64,000 nucleotides of DNA from Pseudalkalibacillus hwajinpoensis (GCF_039851965.1 NZ_CP156675.1:1-64000); one strand, 5' to 3'; numbered from the stretch's first letter, positions 42,419-51,758 are shown. Made by a program: numbers and translations. The notes: generated by a model from the sequence alone, not told the origin.

Positions 42419-43259
42419 TACTAGATCGACCAAAATAGCTAAAAAGTCTTCATTTTATTTAGGGATGATCCTTTTATTATGTTTTTGCTTGTTTCCCTTT
42501 TTCATTATGCTTATGACGGCTTTTAAAAGTTCTGAAGAAGCTATTTCGACAAACCCGACTTTTCTTCCGAAGGAGTGGACAATCCAGCATTTCCTGGACA
42601 TTTTTAACCCAGGAATATTCCCTTATCTAACGTATCTCGAAAATAGTTTTATCGTTTCCATGACCGCATCAGTCATCTCTGTAGGGATCGCTATATTTGG
42701 TGCTTATGCACTCTCAAGACTGAATTTTAAAGGTCGTATAACTATTAATGCAAGCTTTTACACCGTGTATATGTTTTCAGGAATTCTTTTAGTTGTCCCT
42801 TTGTTTAAAATTATTTCAGGGTTAGGGTTATACGATACGAAAACATCTTTAATTATCGTAATGATTGTACAAACGCTTCCTACCGCCATTTTAATGCTGA
42901 ATAGTTTCTTTGAAACCATACCGAAAGACTTGGAGGAAGCGGCAAAAATCGATGGTTTAAACAGAGTAAAAGTCATCTTCTATATCATAATTCCGTTATC
43001 CTTTGCTGGGATTGTTTCTGTTTTTGTTTACTGCTTTATGGTAGCGTGGAACGACTTTCTCTTTGCCTCGATTTTCTTCTCGGGTGCAGAGAATTTCACT
43101 TTACCTGTAGGGTTATATGCTTTATTCAGTACACCTGATTACGTTTGGGGAAGAATGATGGCCGCTTCCATTGTGACAGCTTTACCGGTGGTCATTATGT
43201 ATGCTATTTCAGAAAGTTTAATTAAAGGAAATGTAACAGATGGAGGCGTTAAAGGATGA
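42405..43259 (+). CDS. Sugar ABC transporter permease, MalG-type (YcjP-like)
   Basis: 284 residues, six membrane helices, EAA loop LEEAAKIDGLNRVKVIFYII. Second permease of the CUT1 importer, matching E. coli YcjP in order. Its end overlaps a possible early start of the dehydrogenase gene. Confidence 0.92.
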   Translation: MPAVSTRSTKIAKKSSFYLGMILLLCFCLFPFFIMLMTAFKSSEEAISTNPTFLPKEWTIQHFLDIFNPGIFPYLTYLENSFIVSMTASVISVGIAIFGAYALSRLNFKGRITINASFYTVYMFSGILLVVPLFKIISGLGLYDTKTSLIIVMIVQTLPTAILMLNSFFETIPKDLEEAAKIDGLNRVKVIFYIIIPLSFAGIVSVFVYCFMVAWNDFLFASIFFSGAENFTLPVGLYALFSTPDYVWGRMMAASIVTALPVVIMYAISESLIKGNVTDGGVKG

Positions 43260-43279
43260 TACAGGAAGGAATTAAACAA

Positions 43280-44335
43280 ATGAAAACTCTAATTGCTACT
43301 GAACCAAGAAAAGCAGAATTAATTGAGATTGAAGCTCCAGTATTGGGAGAAGAAGAGGTTAGAATCGATGTTGAGTTTTCGGCACCGAAACATGGAACAG
43401 AAGTGGTGGATTTTCGCGGCATCAGTCCATTTATTGACGAAGAATTTTCAGAGGAATGGAGAAGTTTTGTTCCAAGAAAGGACCCGTCTAAGAAAGGAAT
43501 TGTTTTTGGAGAATTTAAGTTAGGAAATATGGTTGTCGGTAAAATTATAGAGATTGGAAATAAGGTGAACGGTTTTTCGGTTGGAGATCGAGTATGTACA
43601 TATGGGCCAATCTCAGACACTGTCATTGTAAATGCTAACAACAACCACAGACTGCTAAAAATGCCCGAGAGTGGAAAATGGCAAAATGCTGTTTGCTATG
43701 ACCCAGCGCAGTTTGCCTTAGGCGCGGTTAGAGATGCAAATATTAAGCCAGGTGATTGTGTTGCGGTTTCCGGGTTAGGAGCAATTGGACAAATTGCCAT
43801 TCAACTTGCTAAAAAAACGGGAGCTAGCCTTGTTGTAGGTGTTGATCCCATTGAGCATCGTCGCGAAATTGCGTTAGAAGGTGGCGCGGATATATGTCTT
43901 GATCCTACCTCTTGTGATGCAGGGTACGAGATTAAAAAGCTGACCAATAAACAAGGTGTGGATGCTTACATTGAAACGAGCGGTATCGGAAGTGCACTCC
44001 AGGATGCTCTCAAAGGCATCGGGTATGGAGGGACCATTGCTTATATTGCTTTTGCAAAACCGTTTCCAGAAGGGCTTAACTTTGGTCGTGAAGCACATTT
44101 TAATAATGCAAACCTCGTTTTCTCAAGAGCCGCTAGTGAACCAAATCGTGACTATCCTCGATGGGATCGAAAACGTATAGAAAGAACATGTTGGGAGTTA
44201 TTAATGAACGGCCATCTAAATTGCGAGAAGATTATTGACCCTATTGTAAGTTTTAAAGACAGTGCAGATGCCTATATGAAATATGTCGACCAATCTCCGA
44301 ATCTTAGTATTAAGCTTGGGGTAAAACACGGATAA
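43280..44335 (+). CDS. Zinc-type alcohol dehydrogenase-like glycoside C3 dehydrogenase (YcjQ-like)
   Basis: 351 residues of the MDR (zinc-containing alcohol dehydrogenase) family: catalytic-domain start EAPVLGEEEVRIDVEFSAPK, NAD site AVSGLGAIGQIAIQLAKKTG, VGVDPIEHR. ATG 43280 follows AGGAAGG; an ATG at 43256 overlapping the permease gene would add 8 residues. In E. coli YcjQ reduces 3-keto-glucosides, and together with YcjS and YcjR converts gulosides to glucosides. Same operon position here. Confidence 0.87.
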   Translation: MKTLIATEPRKAELIEIEAPVLGEEEVRIDVEFSAPKHGTEVVDFRGISPFIDEEFSEEWRSFVPRKDPSKKGIVFGEFKLGNMVVGKIIEIGNKVNGFSVGDRVCTYGPISDTVIVNANNNHRLLKMPESGKWQNAVCYDPAQFALGAVRDANIKPGDCVAVSGLGAIGQIAIQLAKKTGASLVVGVDPIEHRREIALEGGADICLDPTSCDAGYEIKKLTNKQGVDAYIETSGIGSALQDALKGIGYGGTIAYIAFAKPFPEGLNFGREAHFNNANLVFSRAASEPNRDYPRWDRKRIERTCWELLMNGHLNCEKIIDPIVSFKDSADAYMKYVDQSPNLSIKLGVKHG

Positions 44336-44349
44336 AGAAGGGATGTTGA

Positions 44350-45150
44350 ATGATGAAACTTGCTACACAAAATCAAAGTTTTTTCCCTGAAAGCATTAAA
44401 GAGAAATTTCATTATATCAAAGAGCTTGGTTTTGATGCTTTTGAAGTGGACGGAAAGTTATTAATTAATCATAAAGAAGAAATAAAGCAAGCCATCGATG
44501 AAACTGGGGTAGTAGTGAATGCTGCATGTGGTGGATATGATGGGTGGATTGGTGATTTTTCAGAAGAAAGAAGACGTAAAGGACTAAAACAAATAACCGA
44601 AATATTAAAAGCCGTCCAATATGTAGGTGGGAAGGGACTTGTCGTTCCTGCTGCCTGGGGGATGTACACTTATCGGTTACCCCCTATGGAGTCTCCGAGA
44701 AGTAAAGAGGGAGACTGGAAGGCAGTTAGTGATTCTTTGATTTATTTAGAGCAGGTATCAGAGAATACGAACACGACCATTTATCTGGAACCTTTAAACC
44801 GCTACCAGGACCATATGATTAACACGATTGCTGATGCTAGAAAATATATTGAAGAAAATCGTCTTCAGCATACGAAAATCATTGGGGATCTTTATCACAT
44901 GAACATTGAGGAAGATAATCTTTCTGAATCTTTACACACCAATAGAGACTTAATTGCGCATATTCATCTTGCAGACAATCATCGCTATCAACCTGGAAGT
45001 GGATCCATTGATTTTCAGAAGTGCTTTGAGCAGCTCCGAAATGATAATTATCAGGGCTTTCTAACGATTGAATGTCGTATAAGAGGAGAGCATGCAGAAG
45101 AGGAGTACCAGCAGTCTATCTCTTATTTAAAGTCATTACTCCACAATTGA
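44350..45150 (+). CDS. Sugar isomerase/epimerase TIM barrel (YcjR-like)
   Basis: 266 residues of the xylose isomerase-like TIM barrel/AP endonuclease 2 fold. Metal-binding residues are visible in IYLEPLNRYQDH, IGDLYHMNIEED, IHLADNHRYQPG and LTIECRI. YcjR of E. coli epimerises the C4 of 3-keto-gulosides. Starts at ATGATG after GGGATG; gene order and spacing fit one operon. Confidence 0.87.
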   Translation: MMKLATQNQSFFPESIKEKFHYIKELGFDAFEVDGKLLINHKEEIKQAIDETGVVVNAACGGYDGWIGDFSEERRRKGLKQITEILKAVQYVGGKGLVVPAAWGMYTYRLPPMESPRSKEGDWKAVSDSLIYLEQVSENTNTTIYLEPLNRYQDHMINTIADARKYIEENRLQHTKIIGDLYHMNIEEDNLSESLHTNRDLIAHIHLADNHRYQPGSGSIDFQKCFEQLRNDNYQGFLTIECRIRGEHAEEEYQQSISYLKSLLHN

Positions 45151-45163
45151 AAGAGGGATTTCA

Positions 45164-46204
45164 TTGAATAAAAAGAAGGTTGCGATCATTGGTGGTGGAC
45201 AAGTTGCAGAGAAAAACCATCTTCCGAGTTATAGAGAAAGAGAGGATGTCGAGGTAGTTGCTGTTCTGAATCAAAGTGAATCCAATGCTCGAGCGTTTGC
45301 AAAACGCCATACTATTCCACAATCTTATACTGATCTAAAGGAACTGTTAACTGTTGAGAAACCAGATATAGTCAGCGTGTGTACACCAAATAAATATCAT
45401 TATCAGCATGTAATGGAGGCTCTATACTCTGGCAGTCATGTGTTCTGTGAAAAACCACCAAGTATAGCTGCAGCTGAAGCCAAGGAAATGAATGAGTTAG
45501 CTCGATCTAGGGATTTAGTTTTAGGGTATAATTTTCAGCATCGTTTTTCAGAAGAAACTGTCATACTGCGAAACAAAGTACGTGAAGGGGTACTTGGAGA
45601 GATTTATCATACCAAGGCTTCAGCATTAAGGAGATCAGGCGTTCCTGGATGGGGGAACTTTATTAACAAAGACCTCCAGGGAGGGGGGCCTTTAATCGAT
45701 TTAGGAATACATATGCTTGATAGTGCTTTTTTTATTATGGATTTTCCAGAAGTCAAAAAAGTGACGGCCAAAATGTTTCAAAAAATTGGTCCTTATAAAT
45801 CGGAAGGTTCTTTTGGAAAATGGAACCCTGAAGAATATGAAGTAGAAGATTCACTATTTGGCTTTATTGAACTTACCAATGGGGGATTGATTCAAATAGA
45901 TACATCCTTTGCCCTCCATATACAGAAAGACAAAAAGATGAATATAGAATTTTGCGGAGATAAAGCTGGTGCTACTTTATATCCTTTAGAAATCTATTCG
46001 GATCACAAAGGAAAGCTTGCTCCTTTATATGAACAAAAAGCGATAGATATTAACCCAGAAAAAAGATCGATTCATTCTTTCATTAACAAATGTTTAGGTG
46101 AACATGATGAATGGGTTGCGAATGGGGAAGAAGGGTACAAAATTCAAAAGCTGGTGGAGTCATTATACAGATCTGCTGAAATAGGAGAGAGTGTTTATCT
46201 ATGA
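45164..46204 (+). CDS. Gfo/Idh/MocA oxidoreductase (YcjS-like)
   Basis: 346 residues from TTG 45164. Rossmann start VAIIGGGQVAEKNHLPSY, the conserved EKPP (HVFCEKPPSIAAAEA) and the catalytic region GGGPLIDLGIHMLDSA. E. coli YcjS oxidises gulosides at C3 with NAD. It overlaps the GH65 gene by 4 bases (ATGA). Confidence 0.9.
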   Translation: MNKKKVAIIGGGQVAEKNHLPSYREREDVEVVAVLNQSESNARAFAKRHTIPQSYTDLKELLTVEKPDIVSVCTPNKYHYQHVMEALYSGSHVFCEKPPSIAAAEAKEMNELARSRDLVLGYNFQHRFSEETVILRNKVREGVLGEIYHTKASALRRSGVPGWGNFINKDLQGGGPLIDLGIHMLDSAFFIMDFPEVKKVTAKMFQKIGPYKSEGSFGKWNPEEYEVEDSLFGFIELTNGGLIQIDTSFALHIQKDKKMNIEFCGDKAGATLYPLEIYSDHKGKLAPLYEQKAIDINPEKRSIHSFINKCLGEHDEWVANGEEGYKIQKLVESLYRSAEIGESVYL

Positions 46205-48453
46205 TCAAACAGTTAAAACTTTCTGAGGATTACTTTGATCTCAAAAAAATAAATAAATATGCGACTCTCATGACTCTGGGGAATGGATATATGGGAGTAC
46301 GTGGTACGCAAGAGGAAAAATACCCTTCTCAAAAAAGAGGCTTTTATGTTGCGGGCATTTATAATAACGCAAGTATTGATGAACCTGAGGAATTAGTGAA
46401 CCTTCCTGATGTTATGGGTATCGAAATAGAAGTCGATGGAGAGATGTTCTCCCATATGAGCGGAAAAACGATTTCTTATGATCGCACCCTTCATTTAGAT
46501 CAAGGAGAAATAACGAAGGATATAGTTTGGGAAAGAGAAGATGGGCTGCGACTCCATTTTTCTTTTCGACGAATGGTAGCAAAACATGATTTGCATGTAC
46601 TAGCTTCAAAAGTGACCATCATTAGTTTAAATCGAGAAGCAACGATCAAAACACGCACAGGTATAGATGGTCAGCAAACGAACTTTGGCCGTCAACATCT
46701 ACTCGAAGAGCACCTTCAGGTTCATGAGGAAAAGTATATGCAAGGTATCTATAAAACAACAAATTCCTATCAAACCATTGCATTGTTTACGACATGCAAC
46801 TATTCAAAAGGCTGTCAGGTCGATTTTTATGCAAAGAATCGCCAAATCCTATCTGAATCCACGACTTTGTTAAAAGAAAAAAAGTCTTTTAGTATTGAAA
46901 AACTAAGTGCTATTTATACGAGTATAGATTCAGAGTTAGATCAATTAGGAGATGTAGGATTATCTAAGGTGAAGGAATTATCACAAAAGGGTTATAATCA
47001 TGTCCTCCATCTTTCGGAAGCTAAGTGGAAAGAATACTGGGAAGATAGTCGGATTGAGATAGGATCTCCTAATTTAATGGATCAACAAGCTATTGATTTT
47101 GCCCTCTATCATTTAGAAATTATGGTCCCAAAACACAACAATAACTTAAGTGTAGCTGCAAAAGCTTTAACAGGCGAAGGATACAAGGGACATGTTTTTT
47201 GGGATACAGAAGTCTTTATCATGCCTTACTATCTTTATAATGAACCTCACGTCGCTAAACAACTTTTACAATATCGTTATAAACGGTTGCCACAAGCGCT
47301 CGAGCGAGCAAAAGAAAATGGGTATGAAGGTGCCCAGTTTCCTTGGGAGAGTGCACGAACTGGCATGGAAGAAACTCCTACTTATGCAGCGATTAATATA
47401 AAGACGGGAAAAAGGCAAAAAGTGGCTTCTGCTCTTTCTGAACATCACATTGTGGCCGATATAGCTTATGCAGTCATTCAATATTATAACGTCACGCAAG
47501 ATCAAGAGTTTATGTTGAATGAAGGCTTGAAAATGTTAAAGGAAACAAGCAAGTTTTGGCTTAGTCGCACATCAGAACGTAATGGTCAATTACATATTTT
47601 AAATGTTATTGGCCCTGATGAATATACAGAGTTCGTGGATAACAATGCGTACACGAACTACATGGCTCATTATACAGTGGAAAGAACGCTACATTATATG
47701 GAAGTTTTTAATTTTGTGGAGGAAGCATTTCAAACCAAAGCAAAAGAATTTTTAAACCGGTTGTATTTACCAAAAGTAAATTCTAATGATTTGATTCCTC
47801 AGGATGATACGTTTCTTCAAAAACCTGTCATTGATTTAAAGAAGTACAAAGCAAAGCAAGGAAGTCAATCTATTTTACTAGATTATTCAAGAGACGAAGT
47901 AAACGACATGCAAATATTAAAACAAGCTGATGTGGTGATGTTATTTTATCTCCTCCCCCATTTATTTTCTGAAGAAGTCGTTCAAAAAAACTTCACCTAT
48001 TACGAAGATAAAACGATTCATGATTCTTCATTGAGTAAAGCCATACATTCTATTTTAGCCATGCGCTTCGAAGAGAAAGATATGGCTTATAAACTCTTTC
48101 AAGAAGCGTGTTTGATTGATCTTGGATCAAATCCGCATTCTTCAGATGAAGGGATCCATGCTGCTTCTTTAGGATCAATTTGGCTAGCGGTCTTTAGCTT
48201 CTTAAACGTTTCATTTAAAAACGAACGGATATCCATTCAGCCTAAAATCCCAAAGGAATGGACTTATTTTAAATGTCCACTTTATTATAGAGGGCGAAAA
48301 ATAGTGGTGACTGTGGAAGCCGGGAAATTGTTTATCCAAAAGATTAAGGGAGAAGCTATCTTTATTGAGGTTTCTAGCAAAAGCTATCATTTGATAGATC
48401 GTCTTCAAATTGATCTTACTAGTAATCTAGCATTTGAAAGGAAGAGGTTTTAA
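46201..48453 (+). CDS. Glycoside hydrolase family 65 phosphorylase (kojibiose phosphorylase-like, YcjT-like)
   Basis: 750 residues, full GH65 length. Catalytic-domain hallmarks: GHVFWDTEVFIMPYYLY, EGAQFPWESARTGMEETP, and the general acid Glu in NVIGPDEYTEFVDNNAYTN; phosphate-contact region YSRDEVNDMQILKQADVVMLF. Phosphorolyses an alpha-glucoside to beta-glucose 1-phosphate, which the following beta-phosphoglucomutase converts to glucose 6-phosphate. E. coli YcjT acts on kojibiose; family members also use trehalose, maltose or nigerose, so exact specificity is uncertain. Confidence 0.92.
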   Translation: MIKQLKLSEDYFDLKKINKYATLMTLGNGYMGVRGTQEEKYPSQKRGFYVAGIYNNASIDEPEELVNLPDVMGIEIEVDGEMFSHMSGKTISYDRTLHLDQGEITKDIVWEREDGLRLHFSFRRMVAKHDLHVLASKVTIISLNREATIKTRTGIDGQQTNFGRQHLLEEHLQVHEEKYMQGIYKTTNSYQTIALFTTCNYSKGCQVDFYAKNRQILSESTTLLKEKKSFSIEKLSAIYTSIDSELDQLGDVGLSKVKELSQKGYNHVLHLSEAKWKEYWEDSRIEIGSPNLMDQQAIDFALYHLEIMVPKHNNNLSVAAKALTGEGYKGHVFWDTEVFIMPYYLYNEPHVAKQLLQYRYKRLPQALERAKENGYEGAQFPWESARTGMEETPTYAAINIKTGKRQKVASALSEHHIVADIAYAVIQYYNVTQDQEFMLNEGLKMLKETSKFWLSRTSERNGQLHILNVIGPDEYTEFVDNNAYTNYMAHYTVERTLHYMEVFNFVEEAFQTKAKEFLNRLYLPKVNSNDLIPQDDTFLQKPVIDLKKYKAKQGSQSILLDYSRDEVNDMQILKQADVVMLFYLLPHLFSEEVVQKNFTYYEDKTIHDSSLSKAIHSILAMRFEEKDMAYKLFQEACLIDLGSNPHSSDEGIHAASLGSIWLAVFSFLNVSFKNERISIQPKIPKEWTYFKCPLYYRGRKIVVTVEAGKLFIQKIKGEAIFIEVSSKSYHLIDRLQIDLTSNLAFERKRF

Positions 48454-48455
48454 TA

Positions 48456-49142
48456 GTGAATTCACAAAAAATAGAAGCTGTTGTCTTTGATTTAGATGGA
48501 GTCATAACAGATACCGCCCATTACCATTATGTAGCCTGGAAAAGCTTAGCTGCAGAATTAGACATCCCCTTTGATCAAGCGTTCAATGAAAATCTCAAAG
48601 GGGTAAGTAGAGTGAAGTCGCTGGAACTAATTCTTGAGCATGGAAATAAGAAAGAGAAGTACACACACTTGGAAATAGAGAAGTTAGCCAACCGAAAAAA
48701 TGACCTTTATAGACAACTGATTAAGAAGCTCACACCTGACGATATCTTACCAGGAATCATTGAACTCATTGATGATATTAAAAGAGACGGCCTTCCTATA
48801 GGGGTGGCATCCGTATCAAAAAATGCGAAAACCGTCTTACATGCACTAGAAATTGATCATTTATTTGATTATTGTGCTGATGCGAGCAAAATTAAACAAT
48901 CAAAACCGCATCCAGAGATTTTCCTTACCGTATGTGAAGCTCTAGGTGTTAACCCAGCCTATTCAATGGGGATTGAGGATGCAAAAGTAGGAGTTCAGTC
49001 AATCAAATTCAGTGAAATGTATGCAGTGGGTGTAGGTAATAGCCTTACGGAAGCGGACTTTATTGTGAATGATACGACAGAGTTAAACTGGAATCAAATG
49101 AAGTATTCCTTTTTAAGCCATCAACTACAACATAACCAGTAA
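48456..49142 (+). CDS. pgmB: Beta-phosphoglucomutase (YcjU-like)
   Basis: 228-residue HAD-superfamily enzyme: nucleophile motif VVFDLDGVITDTAHYHYVAW, VASVSKNAKTVL, SKPHPEIF and the acidic GIEDAKVGVQSIK. GTG 48456 follows GGAAGAGG. It converts beta-glucose 1-phosphate from the GH65 enzyme into glucose 6-phosphate. Confidence 0.93.
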   Translation: MNSQKIEAVVFDLDGVITDTAHYHYVAWKSLAAELDIPFDQAFNENLKGVSRVKSLELILEHGNKKEKYTHLEIEKLANRKNDLYRQLIKKLTPDDILPGIIELIDDIKRDGLPIGVASVSKNAKTVLHALEIDHLFDYCADASKIKQSKPHPEIFLTVCEALGVNPAYSMGIEDAKVGVQSIKFSEMYAVGVGNSLTEADFIVNDTTELNWNQMKYSFLSHQLQHNQ

Positions 49143-49164
49143 ACAACTCAAGGAGGGGATTCGA

Positions 49165-50862
49165 GTGAAGGTTGAACTCATGGAGGAGATTGAAAATCAT
49201 CTCCAGGGCATTTATGGAGAGGTCGGGTCAGAAGTTCTAAATAAATTCGAACGACTAATTGAACATTGGGTGAAAAAAGAGTGGGCAAAACCCGCCCCTC
49301 TCACAGAAGAGAATACTTATCTAATTACTTATGGAGATAGTATTTATGAACCAGGTCAAGACACTCTCCCAACATTACACCACTTCTTAAAAGAAGAGGT
49401 TGGCGAAACAATTACTGATGTCCATTTGCTTCCGATGTTTCCTTATACATCTGATGATGGTTTTTCAGTAATGGATTACAGGAACATCCACCCCGATTTG
49501 GGAGAATGGGAGGATATTCACCAATTCTCCAAAGATTACCGATTGATGTTTGATTTTGTAGCCAATCATATGTCGCAATCAAGCGAATGGTTCCAAAAGT
49601 ATCTTGAAAATGATCCTCTTTATAAAAAATTCTTTATTCCGAAGGATGAAGATTTTGATTGGCGTAACGTTGTCAGACCAAGAACATCACCTCTTTACCA
49701 TGAATATAAAGCTCATGACGAGGTGAAAACCGCTTGGACCACCTTCAGTAAAGATCAAGTGGATCTCAACTTTGAAAATCCTGATGTATTAATTCAAATG
49801 ACGGAAATTCTTCTTTCATATGCATATCAAGGAGGAACAAGTATCCGATTAGATGCCATCGGCTTTATATGGAAGGAATCAGGGACAATATGCATTCATT
49901 TACCTCAAGCACATGCCATTATTCAATTATGGAATACGGTGATAAATGCTTTTCAACCAAATACACAGATTATTACCGAGACCAATGTTCCTCATGAAGA
50001 AAACATTAGCTACTTCGGTGATGGAAAAAATGAAGCGAACATGGTTTATCAGTTCACTTTACCACCCTTAGTTCTTTACAGTTTCATGAAGCATGATGCG
50101 AAAAAGTTAACGGAATGGGCCAAAACCATTAATAAGGTCTCTGATGAAGCCACTTACTTTAACTTCCTTGCTAGTCATGATGGGATAGGCATGCGACCAA
50201 CAGAGGGCTTATTAAGTGACAACGAGAAGCAAGAGCTCGTCGATCAGGTTAAAGCAAATGGAGGGGAAGTTTCTTATAAAAGCAACCCGGATGGTAGTCA
50301 GTCCGTTTATGAACTGAATATAAATTACTCGGAAGCCTTAAAGAATAAAAATGAAGACATTACTGAAGAAGATGAAGTTCATAAAATGTTAGCTGCTCAT
50401 TCCATTCTTTTATCGGTGATTGGTGTACCTGCGATTTATTATCACTCCTTGCTTGGATCAAAAAATGATAAGGAAGGGATGGAGAGATCCGGGATTCCCC
50501 GCCGAATAAATAGAGAAAAGCTCATGATAGACACTATTCGGGAGGAGCTACATACAAATTCAAGACGTTCCAAAATTTTCAAAGGACTTCAAACAATGAT
50601 CAAACTCCGTAAAGAGGAAGGCGCGTTTTCTCCTTATGCAAGGCAAGAAGTTATGGACTTGGATTCCCGTCTCTTTGCATTAAAAAGAATACATCCTGAT
50701 TCATGTGAAGAAGTATTTTTCGTCGTGAATACTTCACGAGAAGAAGTGGAGGTTACTTTACCATTCAGAGGAAAAGATCTATTTCTTAATAAAAAAGTGG
50801 AAGGGACAATTCTCCTTCCTTGTTACGGCTATACGTGGATTAAGAAAGAAGAGGGCATTTAG
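49165..50862 (+). CDS. GH13_18 glycoside phosphorylase, glucosylglycerate/sucrose phosphorylase-like (YcjM-like)
   Basis: 565 residues from GTG 49165 after AAGGAGGGG. Alpha-amylase clan motifs: DFVANHMSQ, SIRLDAIGFIWKE with the nucleophilic Asp, ITETNVPHEENISYFG with the acid/base Glu, and NFLASHDGIGMRP. The 'VANHMS/AIGF' pattern and size belong to GH13 subfamily 18, retaining phosphorylases of sucrose or glucosylglycerate. E. coli YcjM is described as a glucosylglycerate phosphorylase. A truncated glycerate kinase gene follows directly, which favours glucosylglycerate because that reaction releases glycerate. Confidence 0.88.
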   Translation: MKVELMEEIENHLQGIYGEVGSEVLNKFERLIEHWVKKEWAKPAPLTEENTYLITYGDSIYEPGQDTLPTLHHFLKEEVGETITDVHLLPMFPYTSDDGFSVMDYRNIHPDLGEWEDIHQFSKDYRLMFDFVANHMSQSSEWFQKYLENDPLYKKFFIPKDEDFDWRNVVRPRTSPLYHEYKAHDEVKTAWTTFSKDQVDLNFENPDVLIQMTEILLSYAYQGGTSIRLDAIGFIWKESGTICIHLPQAHAIIQLWNTVINAFQPNTQIITETNVPHEENISYFGDGKNEANMVYQFTLPPLVLYSFMKHDAKKLTEWAKTINKVSDEATYFNFLASHDGIGMRPTEGLLSDNEKQELVDQVKANGGEVSYKSNPDGSQSVYELNINYSEALKNKNEDITEEDEVHKMLAAHSILLSVIGVPAIYYHSLLGSKNDKEGMERSGIPRRINREKLMIDTIREELHTNSRRSKIFKGLQTMIKLRKEEGAFSPYARQEVMDLDSRLFALKRIHPDSCEEVFFVVNTSREEVEVTLPFRGKDLFLNKKVEGTILLPCYGYTWIKKEEGI

Positions 50863-50863
50863 G

Positions 50864-50953
50864 TTGAAGATAGTTATTGCTCTAAAAATTCATAAAGGAT
50901 CATTAACCTCTGAGAATACAATGTTCTTATGCGACTCTCACCGTGGATTATAA
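50864..50953 (+). pseudogene. 5' remnant of a glycerate kinase gene
   Basis: Starting at TTG 50864, two bases after the phosphorylase stop, the frame reads MKIVIALKIHKGSLTSEN, a close match to the N-terminus of GlxK/GarK glycerate kinases (MKIVIAPDSFKGSLSA). It then runs into unrelated sequence and stops. The gene was probably the last of the operon and was cut away when the fragments to its right arrived. Confidence 0.65.
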
Positions 50954-51232
50954 ATGGGCCGTTAATATTTATGATGAACCTAATGGTGCCTATCTTGGAA
51001 GAGTGGATCCAGGTGATACCTTTCCGGTTGGGGGCATTCAGAAGGGTGTTATTCGATCGGTGAGGAGCATGGATTTCAGATCAGTACGCCACCATCGAAA
51101 TGCGAAGCAGACTGGAATCAAGTTAAAGCAATTTATCTTGAAGGAATTGCGACCCGAAATTCTACATTCCAAGATGAAGCACCTACCTGGAAAGAATGGG
51201 CTGATAATCAAGGAAAACGATTCAGATAAGGA
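50943..51232 (+). pseudogene. Composite debris: unidentified fragment plus N-terminus of a GNAT acetyltransferase
   Basis: The first about 100 bases encode WAVNIYDEPNGAYLGRVDPG, of unknown origin. From about 51069 the sequence, with a frameshift, reads a GNAT N-acetyltransferase start: MDF, then ADWNQVKAIYLEGIATRNST and FQDEAPTWKEW, resembling phosphinothricin-type acetyltransferases. The acetyl-CoA site is absent. Formally one reading frame continues from here into the thioredoxin reductase tail, but it reads the GNAT part in the wrong frame, so the apparent 188-residue protein is an artefact. Confidence 0.6.
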
Positions 51233-51509
51233 AGAAGTGTTTGAGACTGATGGGATTTTTGTAGCCATTGGTCACCGTCCAAACAACAGTTTTCTTCATG
51301 GAAAAATCCAGACAAATGAAACTGGCTATATTAATGTTAAACCTGGGACAACGAAAACGAGTGTTCAAGGGATATTTGCTTGTGGAGATGTACAGGATCA
51401 GCATTACCGTCAAGCGATTACAGCTGCAAGTACAGGATGTATGGCTGCGATGGATTGTGAAAGGTATCTAGAAGGTGATGCTTCAATTGACTGGAGTCAG
51501 ACTTTATAG
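51225..51509 (+). pseudogene. C-terminal remnant of thioredoxin-disulfide reductase (trxB)
   Basis: About 95 residues: TDGIFVAIGHRPNNSFLHGK, TGYINVKPGTTKTSVQGIFA, CGDVQDQHYRQAITAASTGC and AAMDCERYLEG, the C-terminal FAD-binding end of TrxB. The FAD N-terminus and the CxxC redox centre are missing. A functional trxB must lie elsewhere in the genome. Confidence 0.88.
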
Positions 51510-51515
51510 GAATCA

Positions 51516-51716
51516 TGGGAATCACGGAGACGGTTCTAGACCAGTGAAAAAGTAGCCCCTTTTCTAAAAATAAGCTTTTTAAGGGGGACTATAATGTCTC
51601 GTCGTATAGCAAACGAGGCTTAGAAGCGATTCTAGAGGCTCTTTTTTCTTTTATCATTTTTCCTGGTAAAAAAGTTGGGTTTTTTTACCAGCTTTGAACC
51701 GTCCCGATGATTCCCA
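51516..51716. mobile_element. About 200-bp MITE/REP-like element with 21-bp inverted ends
   Basis: TGGGAATCACGGAGACGG (from 51516) recurs inverted at 51696-51716 with 18 of 21 bases matching. The inside holds further stems: GCCCCTT with AAGGGG (about 51555-51592) and CTGGTAAAAAA with TTTTTTACCAG (51663-51692), and no gene. Words of the type GGGAATCA..GACGGTTC are, in my experience, typical of repeats mobilised by RAYT/IS200-like transposases in Bacilli. It lies exactly at the right edge of the gene-fragment mosaic. Confidence 0.6.
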
Positions 51717-51725
51717 GAAGTTAGA

Positions 51726-51753
51726 AAAGCCACCGACCAAAGTCGGTGGCTTT
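51726..51753 (-). terminator. Terminator of the SulP gene
   Basis: AAAGCCACCGAC pairs perfectly with GTCGGTGGCTTT (4-base loop), directly after the SulP stop on the minus strand. Confidence 0.85.
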
Positions 51754-51758
51754 ACGTA

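Noticed and set aside
50943..51509. Single 188-residue protein
   Set aside because: Its N-terminal part is the wrong frame of a GNAT gene and its C-terminal part is the tail of TrxB; it is an accidental fusion of debris.
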